A stretch of 64,000 nt of DNA from Collybiopsis luxurians FD-317 M1 (lineage: Eukaryota > Basidiomycota > Agaricomycetes > Agaricales > Omphalotaceae): the NCBI GenBank assembly GCA_000827265.1, contig KN834758.1, forward strand, positions 1,039,558-1,103,557, written 5' to 3'. The notes under the pieces were generated by a model, which saw only the letters and a program-made list of their open reading frames with translations, did no database searches and was not told where the DNA came from. Positions 1 to 10,178 of this stretch are shown here, piece after piece. Each line of letters opens with the position of its first letter. Position 1 is the stretch's first letter. The position numbers and the translations under genes are program-made.

Positions 1-454
1 TCCTACACCAGGAATAGCAAGTTTAAATGCGAATGAGGGGTACTCACTGTACTGACCCCGCATGATTGTACGTGGATGAGAAATTTCGCACCAAAGATAT
101 TCCAGCGATGTAAAGCGTTTAGCTTTGAAGCTTGAAGGGGTTAAGTCTGCATGCAAGTTTGAATATCCGCTCGAAATATCATCCGATGAGTAGTAAGTTT
201 ATTTTTTTCTTTAATCTTGAAATCGGTGCTTTGGTATCCATATGTTTACGAAACAAGACGTGACAAAAAAACCTTGAGAGTATCAACGCAAACATGATCT
301 AGATGACGGAGTGGATGATGATTCATGAAGAGGATTCGGCAAACGGCACTGCGGTATGTGCGCTATGTCATTCAATACGCGATAATTTTCATAAGGCATG
401 GGGCATAATACAACGTATGTGTGAACGACATAGAGTATAGATGCAACAAAGAAT

Positions 455-1445
455 CTAAACCTCCTTGACCTTGACGGTACCCCGTAACAGACCAGTCTGA
501 AGAGAAATAGAGATATGAATTCGTTCGTGTACAATAATAGTAATAGTGAAGACTTACACGTCTGGCAGCAATGAGACCAACTTTCTGTCCAGGAACAGCA
601 GAGCGAGCCATTGTCGAAGCTTTACCAATATGTTGGTGGTTACCTCCTCCATGAGGATGGTCAACGGGGTTCATTGCAACACCACGAGTACGAGGCCAGC
701 TGAAAACCTACTGTTAGTAAAATTTCAAAGAGAATGCATATAATACACGAACTTGTAACGCTTGGCCTTATATTTGTGGTATGCCCGTCCAGCCTTGAGC
801 AAAGGCTTGTCAATACGTCCACCCCCAGCAACGATACCGATAGTCGCACGAGCGCTCCCAGAAACAGTCTTTTTAGCGCCTGAAGGCAGACGAATTCTGG
901 TCTTGTTGTCGTCGGGAGAGTGACTGATGATGGTAGCATAGTTTCCAGATGTGCGAGCAAGAGCGCCCCGGTCACCGACTTTCTCCTCAACATTGCAAAC
1001 AATTGTACCCTCAGGGCACTGAGAAAGAGGAAGGACGTTGCCGACGGTAAGCTGTGCCTTCTTTCCACAGTACACAAATGCGCCAGTGTGAAGACCCTCA
1101 GTCGCGACGAAAGTTTCTTTTCTGAGCTGATAGCGGTAGGGATCCCGGAAGACAACGCGAGCTAAGGGGGCACCACTGAAGAATTTGAATCAGACTTTCG
1201 GATTATTCATTGGATGAAAAGTATGCACCGTCCAGCGTCATGAATGATTTCCTTCACAATCCCCCGAACATACCCATTTCTTTCGGCAAAATCGAGTTTC
1301 CTCAGCTGCGCTGGGGCCTTATTGTGATGGGTATGAGATTTGAACTGGAAAAAGTTCAAGACATTAGCAAAAGGGAGAACCCACTAGAATACTGAGCTCT
1401 TACGATAGCGTGCGATCGCCTTTGAGCACGAATGACCCGACCCAT
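455..1445 (-). CDS. RPL2: Ribosomal protein uL2 (60S L2/L8), five exons
   Basis: Encodes large-subunit ribosomal protein uL2, which lines the peptidyl-transferase centre and is cytoplasmic. Exons on the minus strand are 1404-1445, 1229-1344, 753-1175, 558-699 and 455-496. They join without frame breaks into 254 residues, the usual length of fungal uL2. The protein starts [14 protein letters not shown] and contains [15 protein letters not shown]. It also contains the family signature [20 protein letters not shown] around the functionally important histidine. It ends [13 protein letters not shown]. The start is the only ATG giving the canonical MGRVIRAQR opening. The exon 3/4 junction uses a weak GTTCGT donor, chosen because it restores KRYNWPRTRG; the alternative GTGTAT donor would insert extra residues. 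The many small introns are typical of basidiomycete ribosomal protein genes. Confidence 0.96.
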
Positions 1446-2440
1446 CTTTTATCTGCTGCATCGTAAGCAAAAGATACGAGGAAGTGTGCAGAAAATGTCG
1501 CAAAAAAATTCCGTCATCTAGCCCACGACCTCTTAATCCAACTAATTCCAGCCCTAAACCGCCACCGTTTCCATTCAGATCCAAAATGGAGCATCCCAAC
1601 AACAATCCAAAGCGACACAGACGAGAATTATGAAAATATCCAGAGGAAAACGTACTTTTGTGTCTTGAGGAAAGCACGGAACGCAGTCTAGTGGATAACC
1701 CGTCAGCCAATTGTGGATTCGTGAGAAAATATTAGTCAGCGGTAGAACTCCCGCCGAACTCGATGGCTACCTCTAAGACTATAAGTTACATGTATGCGGT
1801 GTTCGTCGTGTTTAGGCCTACAGTGCATATGTGTACTATCTGCACTGTGTCGTTCCATACACAACATGTCTGCTACCTCTAGCTCTTCGACCGGTACCGG
1901 TGCCTCCACGAAAATTGAATCCTGTGGAATTTTGCTCCTGCATATGTAGTTCCCCAGAAACAGAGCCCGTAGTTCCAGTCGAGTACTCCAGAAGCGGGTC
2001 ATGGAGACTTCGAGGACTTCTACCGGAAGTTGCTGTGTTATTTTAGTTCTGACGATAGTTTGTGACCTCTCAAGACATACTTTTTGAGACCGACTATAAT
2101 GTCGGTCGGATGCGAATGTTTGACAGTACGTTTTCATTCCTGTGGCGGGCATCGGCAATGGGTGATATCGCTGCCGACAGCCGTCGAGACTTGGATCTTA
2201 TTGCTTCCAGGAACCAGGAGGTGAATTCGGGAAGAAAAGTGGAGAAACATTGAAATCCGGTGTCGCCTGTGGAGGCTACTTTTCCGAGATCGCTCGTTTC
2301 CTCCTCCAGATATTATGCAACAAATTAAGCGTTGCACCGCATCAGTAGGCTCCGGAACAAGTGTTTTATTCCATGCGCATATAATATGCCCTTCGTTCTT
2401 TTCGTCTTAAGCTAAGAATTGCTTCGCCAAACAAGCTTGC
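1446..2440. other. Intergenic, no recognised gene
   Basis: Holds the uL2 promoter and 5' region (just above 1445). On the minus strand there is an open frame of about 138 codons (ATG at 2152 down to 1736) that resembles no family I recognise. No RNA gene or transposon end was seen. Confidence 0.5.
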
Positions 2441-2878
2441 TTCATAACTGACAAGACTTTTCTTAGGGTTCTTGTGCATGGCTACGTCATTTACTTCATG
2501 CTCACTAACGGGGCTTACCATAAGAATTGGCCATACTACATAGGGCTGAGTTTGATGTTTGCAACTGTCGCATTGAGATGATAGAATCGGAAATGTATCG
2601 ACTTTGACAACTTGTACCTTTTTCTATTGTAGGAGATTCCAGGCTATTCCTAAGGGCGCGGGTCCCGCTCCACTATATTCACTCAAGAAAACTGTGATCG
2701 TTACTAGTAGTAAAGTAATCTCGTACCCAGATGTATAGGACACTCCGGCATGTTCATTCGGTTGTTTACCTTTGTATTTTTCGCTGTCACGGCAGAGCGG
2801 TCCGCGTTGTAGACATCTGAGTACGAGATTAGTAGTAAAGCATAATCTGAACATTCTAACGGTGTTTCACCCCACTGC

Positions 2879-2885
2879 TTAAATA
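2879..2885 (+). promoter_or_regulatory. TATA-like box of first SMP-30-like gene
   Basis: TTAAATA lies 46 bp upstream of the ATG and is followed by a short pyrimidine-rich leader. The same element sits at the same distance in the second copy. Assigned by position and conservation only. Confidence 0.4.
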
Positions 2886-2930
2886 GCCAGGAAGATACCC
2901 GAAGCTTCCTCATCTTTCGCTTTCACAAAG

Positions 2931-3998
2931 ATGTTGGTTATTCCAGTACTTTTCCTTCTGGCGAGTGCCATCGGTTTTGGGTCTTCATTAATTATACGCG
3001 GCGAAAGACGAGGTAGGTCTATACATTCAGGGCCTGGACACGGCTTTGACTTCCCCACAGCTACAGAAGGCACCATCCAAACTGTCCACGCGTTTTCCAA
3101 TGGAACCGTCATGGAGAACCTAGCTATTCGTTCTAACGGACAAATTCTCGCATCCATCATTACAGCACCTGATCTCTATCTCCTGGATCCAAAAGTGAAC
3201 TCTCCAGCCACTCTAGTACACTCGTTCTATGGGTACGAATGTGTGTTCGGAATCGCAGAATTAGAGGAAGATCAGTTTTATGTTGTAACGGGAAACGCAA
3301 CAGTAGCGACACTGGACTATGTAGAAGGAAGCTGGACAGCTTGGAAGGTTGATATGACCTCGTACCATCGGGACTCGAGCCACTTTGTGACAAAGATCGC
3401 TGACTTCCCGCAAGCCAAGCTCCTGAACGGGGTTGGTGTCCTATCCAAAAGCAACGGACTTCTCTACCTTGCGGACCCCTTCGCTGGTGCTATCAGTGTG
3501 CTAAACGTCCACACAGGGCACAATTACATTGCTATCAACAATACTTACACTGTCCCAGGGGAACCATATACCACACCCCTCGGTGTCAACGGTGTTCATG
3601 TCTACCAAGCTAGCAGCAGCGACACGCCCTACGTCTATTACAGTAACACTGCGCAGTCAATTCTTGTACGCATGCCGATCCATCTTGTCGACGGTACATC
3701 TGCTGGGAAGCCAGAAGTGATCCTTTCTGGCTTCGAAACGGATGACTTTACGTTTGATTCCAATGGAAACGTTCTTCAGGCCGTTATTGGCTCGAATGAA
3801 ATTCTCAAAATTAATCCAAACACAAAGAAATATACTGTTGTTGGTGGAAGTGTTAATAGCACGGAACTGGAGGCACCATCCTCCGTGAAATTGGGAAGGT
3901 TGGCGAGCGATACAAATGTGGCCTATGTGACGCTGAACGGAGGAGGAAAGGTTCCTGGAGCTGTGAAAATGTTGTATTTGGGTCCTGATTTAGTGTAG
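2931..3998 (+). CDS. Secreted SMP-30/gluconolactonase-like beta-propeller protein, copy 1
   Basis: Intronless, 355 residues. An N-terminal hydrophobic signal peptide (LVIPVLFLLASAIGFGSS) predicts secretion. The remainder has the spacing of a six-bladed SMP-30/strictosidine-synthase-like propeller: repeated strands such as ENLAIRSNGQILAS, GIAELEEDQFYVV and NGVGVLSKSNGLLYLAD, then DDFTFDSNGNVLQA. At least four N-glycosylation sequons (NGT, NAT, NNT, NST) support extracellular location. Fungal members of this superfamily act as lactonases or, in some secondary-metabolite clusters, as non-lactonase catalysts; no biosynthetic partner is visible here, so the substrate is unknown. It pairs with a near-identical tandem copy at 4964. 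The ATG follows a TATA-like box by 46 bp and opens the signal peptide, which fixes the start. Confidence 0.85.
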   Translation: MLVIPVLFLLASAIGFGSSLIIRGERRGRSIHSGPGHGFDFPTATEGTIQTVHAFSNGTVMENLAIRSNGQILASIITAPDLYLLDPKVNSPATLVHSFYGYECVFGIAELEEDQFYVVTGNATVATLDYVEGSWTAWKVDMTSYHRDSSHFVTKIADFPQAKLLNGVGVLSKSNGLLYLADPFAGAISVLNVHTGHNYIAINNTYTVPGEPYTTPLGVNGVHVYQASSSDTPYVYYSNTAQSILVRMPIHLVDGTSAGKPEVILSGFETDDFTFDSNGNVLQAVIGSNEILKINPNTKKYTVVGGSVNSTELEAPSSVKLGRLASDTNVAYVTLNGGGKVPGAVKMLYLGPDLV

Positions 3999-4152
3999 AG
4001 GACGGATGTGCAGACTGCAATGGCGGTAACTTATCCTATGCTCGTTAACCTACCAGCCCGACGCCGAACAAGTTCGCTTCATAACTGACAAGACTTTTTT
4101 TAAGGTTCTTGTGCATGGCTACGTCATTTACTTCATGCTCACTAACGGGGCT

Positions 4153-4571
4153 CCAGCTTCGTCTATCGCAGTGTCGTCTGAAGCACACCAATGAGAACCG
4201 AGGGTTGGGGGGCTCGAGCGAAGCTCGACAAGTCGCGGTTGAGTCACGCCGCTGGGGGGGCGGGCTCAACGGCTAGCTCCCGTCGGTGTGTTTGCAGAGC
4301 GAGGTGCGTTCCAAGTATGCCAGGTACTCTTAAGTAATCTATGTAACCAAACTACGCATACTACTGGCCTGGCCTGTAATATACTCATATGAATACGCAA
4401 GACAACTCGCCAGTATTCTAGTACAATTGAGGGAGGGATGGGGTGGGTGTTGAAAAACTTGTCGATAACGAGTGCGACGACATGCTACGGTCCAAAGAAA
4501 TTCTCACCGTAACGACACTGCTTGCCGCTCGGCTGGACGTTGATGCTCACTTCGTAAGCATCTGAACTATT
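4153..4571. other. 419-bp segment present only in duplicate 2
   Basis: In copy 1 the sequence GGGGCT is followed directly by TACCATAAG (about 2517-2525). In copy 2 those two pieces are separated by 419 bp. I see no terminal inverted repeats or target duplication, so it may be original sequence lost from copy 1 and not an insertion. It contains a G-run (about 4253-4262) and no gene. Confidence 0.6.
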
Positions 4572-4911
4572 TACCATAAGAATTGGCCATACTACATAGG
4601 GCTGAGTTTGATGTTTGCAACTGTCGCATTGAGATGATAGAATCGGAAATGTATCGACTTTGACAACGTACCTTTTTCTATTGTAGGAGATTCCAGGCTA
4701 TTCCTAAGGGCGCGGGTCCCGCTCCACTATATTCACTCAAGAAAACTGCGATCGTTACAGATCGTTACTAGTAGTAAAGTAATCTCGTACCCAGATGTAT
4801 AGGAAACTCCGGCAGTGGTCTGCGTTGTAGACATCTGGGAGATTAGTAATAAAGCATAATCTGAACATTCTAACGGCGTTTCACCCCAGGCCGAAGACTT
4901 TAACACTCTGC

Positions 4912-4918
4912 TTAAATA
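4912..4918 (+). promoter_or_regulatory. TATA-like box of second SMP-30-like gene
   Basis: TTAAATA 46 bp upstream of the ATG, matching the element and spacing in copy 1. It is preceded by an extra stretch (CCGAAGACTTTAACACTC) that copy 1 lacks. Confidence 0.4.
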
Positions 4919-4963
4919 GCCAGGAAGATACCCGAAGCTTCCTCATCTTTCGCTTTCACAAAG

Positions 4964-6022
4964 ATGTTGGTTACTCCAGTACTTTTCCTTCTGGCGAGTG
5001 CCATCGGCTTTGGGTCTTCATTAATTATACGCGGCGAAAGACGAGGTAGGTCTATACATTCAGGGCCTGGACACGGCTTTGACTTCCCCACAACTACAGA
5101 AGGCACCATCCAAACTGTCCACACGTTTTCCAATGGAACTGTCATGGAGAACCTAGCCATTCGTTCTAACGGACAAATTCTCGCATCCATCGTTACAGCA
5201 CCTGATCTCTATCTCCTGGATCCAAAAGTGAACTCTCCAGCCACTCTAGTACACTCGTTCTATGGGTACGAATGTGTGCTCGGAATCGCAGAATTAGAGG
5301 AAGATCAGTTTTATGTTGTAACGGGAAACGCGACCGCAGCGACACTGGACTATGTAGAAGGAAGCTGGACAGCTTGGAAGGTTGATATGACCTCGTACCG
5401 TCGGGACTCGAGCCACTTTGTGACAAAGATCGCTGACTTCCCGCAAGCCAAGCTCCTGAACGGGGTTGGTGTCCTATCCAAAGGCAACGGACTTCTCTAC
5501 CTTGCGGACTCCTTCGTTGGTGCTATCAGTGTGCTAAACGTCCGCACAGGGCACAACTACATTGCTATCAACAATACTTACACTGTCCCAGGGGAACCAT
5601 ATACCACACCCCTCGGTGTCAACGGTGTTCATGTCTACCAAGCTAGCAGCAGCGACACGCCCTACGTCTATTACAGTAACACTGCGCAGTCAATTCTTGT
5701 ACGCATGCCGATCCATCTCGTCGACGGTACAGCTGCTGGGAAACCAGAAGTGATCCTTTCTGGCTTCGAAACGGATGACTTTACGTTTGATTCCAATGGA
5801 AACGTTCTTCAGGCCGCTATTGGCTCGAATGAAATTCTCAAAATTAATCCAAACACAAAGAAATATACTGTCGTTGGTGGAAGTGTTAATAGCACGGAAC
5901 TGGAGGCACCATGCTCCGTGAAATTGGGAAGGTTGGCGAGCGATACAAACGTGGCCTATGTGACGCTGAACGGAGGAGGAAAGGTTCCTGGAGCTGTGAA
6001 AATGTTGTATTTGGGTTCCTGA
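4964..6022 (+). CDS. Secreted SMP-30/gluconolactonase-like beta-propeller protein, copy 2
   Basis: Intronless, 352 residues, differing from the 2931 copy at only about a dozen positions (for example P/S in LADPF vs LADSF, S/C in EAPSS vs EAPCS). The signal peptide, propeller strands and glycosylation sequons are all conserved. One extra T near the 3' end changes the terminal frame, so the protein ends LGS where copy 1 reads on to LGPDLV. This tail change is outside the propeller and probably harmless. Both copies are open throughout, so both are probably expressed. Function is inferred from fold only: lactonase-like or another beta-propeller enzyme acting outside the cell. Confidence 0.85.
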   Translation: MLVTPVLFLLASAIGFGSSLIIRGERRGRSIHSGPGHGFDFPTTTEGTIQTVHTFSNGTVMENLAIRSNGQILASIVTAPDLYLLDPKVNSPATLVHSFYGYECVLGIAELEEDQFYVVTGNATAATLDYVEGSWTAWKVDMTSYRRDSSHFVTKIADFPQAKLLNGVGVLSKGNGLLYLADSFVGAISVLNVRTGHNYIAINNTYTVPGEPYTTPLGVNGVHVYQASSSDTPYVYYSNTAQSILVRMPIHLVDGTAAGKPEVILSGFETDDFTFDSNGNVLQAAIGSNEILKINPNTKKYTVVGGSVNSTELEAPCSVKLGRLASDTNVAYVTLNGGGKVPGAVKMLYLGS

Positions 6023-6088
6023 TTTAGTGTAGAGGACGGATGTGCAGACTGCAATGGCGGTAACTTATCCTATGCTTGTTAACTTACC

Positions 6089-9000
6089 AGCCCGATATAT
6101 GTATTCTGTAATGATTTAACGTTGTTTTACTCTAGTTCTTTGCCTTCGCCTCTGATAGATTCTTCAAACGTAGCATTTTGCGCAGGAGATAAAATGTCTG
6201 ATCGGAAACTTCGAGAGCGCTGCTTTGGGTCCTGCATTGATCTGCATACCTCTTTCTTCAAATCGCACGTCATTAATCACTTAACAGTAAGATCAGCAAC
6301 ACCGCCAGAAATCGAATTTTTGGTACACTCTGATTTTAACATTCTGATCCTACGGAAAACTCACAAAAACCGCCACATTACTTTACTGAACCCTCAAATA
6401 GACCCCTAAATATGAAAATTAGCGCTCGCTGATCAGTCAAGTCAAGCGTACTGCGAAACCCTACTCTCGAACTTGTCATCTCATAAAGACCTACGCAACT
6501 GGCAGTCCGCCTGCCAGCATTTTCTAATAACGGCTTCTGAGCGCAAGACTTGATGAGTTGTAAAACTCAAAGGCCTACGTCCTGAGAGCACAAGCCTCGA
6601 GAATGGATTCGGCCGAGCGAACTTCTTAGATCCAAAGTGGATATACCATACAAGAGACTCGACGATTCCGACTCCGGTGAAATATTGCTAATGACTGCTA
6701 ATAAATCTTCTAGTAAGGTCAGTGCTCTGATTTGGATGTTCTTTGGACACCTATCATCGCTGGTTGCCACTGGTGCGATGTAAGCTGCTGCATGGAACAA
6801 AATGAAAGATACTGAAATCTTTCGAATTAATGGTTAATTGCTTGGATCCTCTCGCGATGTTGCACGGAATTTCACGCAATCCGGCGAAGTACGACAGACA
6901 GCCTTCCTCAAGCCGGTTTACGTCACTTTCGAACAATGCCTCAAATTTGGTGATTCTGGGAAAAGTCAAGCGAAGTATCGCGCATGCCCTCGTGGACTCT
7001 ACCTTTGGCCTGACATTCCCTCCGTATTTCAAGGATAACTCAGCCACGACGCCGATATCTCTTGAGAAACGTGTATATATATATATATATATATATATAC
7101 ACCTCCTTATGCCACATCTCCAATGAGAATTGGGAATACATCGATGCTTCAAACGAGGACGTTCTAATTATCCCGTATTTGGAAACATTTATTTTCCAAG
7201 CTACCACTCAATCAGGAGCGTTATCGGCCTACTTGATGGGATCGGAATAGCTGTAGCATAACTCGGCGATTCGGGGCGACTGTGCACCATTTCTAGCGAG
7301 TCGTTGGGGCCTGATTTTGCCATCGACAGTTTAGTGCAAGTAGAGGGGTAGTGTATTTATATTCCTCGACATCCGAATTGCTGACACTAAGTCTCGATAT
7401 TACGGCCCTGGCATATAAGAGTGCAGTGAGATCTTCTCCGCTGAGCAAACTTGATGAGTGCATATATTCAGACCCGACGACGTAGGATTATATCTTATCG
7501 CTGTTCCCAAATAATCTCATAGGATTTCGGTTTCACATTTCCGTTCATCGGGTCCCTGTATGCCATCGGCATCCATATAAGCTTAATTTGCAGGTTTGCA
7601 GGCTATGCATGGTGTGCGACCCTGGCACTTCCGTCCTCTCCTTGCTAATTTTTTGGGAGTCTAAATCATTCGAGGTGTCCGGGAAGTCCAGCAAGTTTAC
7701 GTGTGAAAAGCAGCCGAGACAGCGAATAATCGATTTAACGAGGGCGAAGAGACCGCGTCATCAAAATGCATACATATATGTCCTAATTTGCATCAACCAG
7801 TATACAATGAAAGGCAGAAAGACCAGCTTGAGGTGCCATGTTAGCGGCGGAGGAGAATAGAAACAGCGCATACCATACACAGAAGTTATTCGTTGACCAG
7901 AAACATGGTGCACAGTCAATGTGACTCACTGCCCCAACACTAGAAGACGGTCCAGAACTTCTACTCGACATGAACGCGAGCAGACTCCATTCAAAACAAT
8001 CTGTCAATAATCAGAACTTTTCGGTCTGCGTGTAGACACCATCGTGTTCAAGTGAGCAGGACAGCTACTTATGTGATGTATGTAGACAAGTTCATGCATG
8101 CCTTTCAAAGTGATCGTTCCCGAATACGAGTGGATCCACCAGAATTTTGGTATACGTCCGAAAGCCGATGGTCGATCTATGTAGCAAGCTCGTATGTCGC
8201 TGCATGGGCTGTGAAACCTGAGAAGGACTCGAGCCTGTCTCTCTGCAGCACTTGGATGATAGCCGATTAAAGTTGTTAGAAGTAATACCACATCACGACG
8301 CTGAGGCGGGGGCTGGCTCAAGTCTAAATTCTACTTCTCCATCCCAAACTACTAATGACAGAAGCTGACGGTATCAGGACGAGGATCTTCGACAACAAAT
8401 GTCTGCATCCATGTGCCGCTTGTGCCCTGATACCATTGATTGCCTAGACACAACAGGAATCAGAAAATGACTGGACAGCGTAACGACCGCTGACCTTTGG
8501 ATTGACTTCTCTATAGTCTGAAGGATCACAGCATTTGTTCGACTTTTCGCTGATTCCACACTGTTTTGACCGAAATGAATTTTTTCTTTCCACAAATTTT
8601 CTCATTTGCGACTCACGGGAAGTTAAGCAACCGAGCTTCACGGTAAATGATCGCAAGGGCTTTGATTGTCCCGAGGTTAACCTTGTACTGAGTTCATTAA
8701 GGTAAAGTCCGGCTCGGGCTGGGATAACGAATTTCCTACTCAAGATATGAAGCTTTTCCATGGCTTCCCGGGAAGACTCTCCGCGTTGATTGGGAAATTT
8801 TATCAATTCATACCATGCACTTAATGGAAGGTTGCTAGACAGCGAACGCATGAGGTCGGCCAGCTTACTCTATTCTCCTAAAGAAAAAGAGCAACTCACA
8901 AGCATTGATGAATGCCATCCTGTGCCGGAATGCGGTCCTGGCCATTCTTTTTTGCCTTTCAGTGTTATAATGTAGGGCACCGAGTGATATTTTAGGGGCT

Positions 9001-10178
9001 GGCGAAATTCATATTGGGGATATATTCCACGAGGTACGATGCAGGATTATGGAACCGCGAGAAGTAATAGTTTTCTCTCCTTGCTCAACGGGGTCGCCAG
9101 CGACTTTGTTAACTTCCCAGCTGTCCTTATGAGGGTCAGTGGGTTATTCCGAGGCACGACCGATCCTCCCACGGAATTTCGTTGCCCTTCGCGGAGAACT
9201 ATCAATAGGGTTCGTTGTCGAACGCCAGAAGGATCCCGTAGCAAAGGCGACAACAACTTCTTTGTGATAGCGAGGGAACGGACGCATATAGTAGCTCGCT
9301 GCTTCGTTCCATGCGCTCAGCTGTGTTTTTCACGTCCTCTGTTTGTATCTGATGCTCACCGTCTGCGTTTTGGGGTAAAGAAAAAAATAGCCTGTTTTTT
9401 TTTTACCTACCAGAGATTGTTGAAGCTTCTATACTATGCAAAAGCTCGTCAGAAGAGGACCCTTTGATTGCATACGTCGATACTCACAGCGTGGGCTACG
9501 CATAGAAGCGTGGTATGTATGACTCTTGTTCCAAATCGATTCTCGGAATTTTTTTCCAGGCTGGCGATCTGTCGTACATGTCTTCTCATTCAAAATAGAA
9601 AGCCATTGCCTTGGGCTCTAGCCGCCTGCCTGCAGGCTTCGCTCTGGGTCCATGCTTGACGTACAGGTGTAACAGGGCAGGCTCAGCCAATGCATCTTGA
9701 GATCCAGAGGTGCTCCACTTTCTGTCGATCGTTTATCAGTTCCCAGATCCCTCAGGAGCTGGTACTTTGGGGAGGATCGGCGAGAAGCCCTAAAAAACCT
9801 GCACCATGTCAAGTATTACTTTGAAAAATCAACAGATCATTTCCCTTCATTCGACACCGAAATGTTAGGAGGATGATGTCGACAAGTGATTTCAAAATAT
9901 TGATGCCTTTGAAAGCGTGTAACAGCAGGAAAACGCCACAGACGACTGAAGCCTGACGCGCCTAATTTCGGAGCTCGGCGGTACTAAGCATCAGAGAGCC
10001 AATAGCAAAGGATGAGGTTAGAATTAAAGTCCCGATTGATCTAATGCAAGAGGACATCTTTATAAACCATCAGATTCAGTTGTTTTCCGTTTTCCGCAAA
10101 TAACTGATAGGCAGCAGAAGCTCTTCTGTTGCTGCACCTCCATCTTTGTCTCCAGACATTGCTGCTGAACCTCGGGAC
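6089..10178. other. About 4.1 kb without a recognised gene
   Basis: Several short open frames occur (6122-6409 plus, 8444-8851 minus, 9039-9467 plus). None shows a known domain, convincing splice sites or a paralogue in the window. A (TA)n microsatellite lies at 7072-7100. No tRNA, rRNA or transposon ends were recognised. It could be decayed mobile DNA or hold lineage-specific or non-coding transcripts. Confidence 0.5.
7072..7100. repeat. (TA)n microsatellite
   Basis: Uninterrupted alternating TA run of about 28 bp flanked by GTG on the left and CACC on the right. Simple sequence repeat, likely length-polymorphic. Confidence 0.95.

Larger units (their letters stand above)
2441..4065 (+). repeat. 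Tandem duplication, copy 1 (promoter + SMP-30-like gene)
   Basis: The block starting near 2441 (CTTCATAACTGACAAGAC) and running through the gene and its 3' flank to about 4065 recurs from about 4078 to about 6088. Identity looks above 95 % in the coding part. The promoter is also duplicated but carries indels: copy 1 keeps about 55 bp near 2750-2810 that copy 2 lacks. Confidence 0.9.
4078..6088 (+). repeat. Tandem duplication, copy 2
   Basis: Repeats the 2441-4065 block with about 419 bp of extra DNA (4153-4571) between the distal promoter sequence and the proximal promoter. The 3' flank (GAGGACGGATGTGCAGACTG onwards) is duplicated as far as about 6088, where homology stops at ACCAGCCCGA. 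Confidence 0.88.

Noticed and set aside
1736..2152. 138-codon open frame upstream of uL2
   Set aside because: No recognised motif, no paralogue and no splice structure; kept only as a note in the intergenic entry.
4153..4571. Transposon insertion between the duplicated promoters
   Set aside because: No inverted termini and no target duplication were found; deletion from copy 1 is equally likely.
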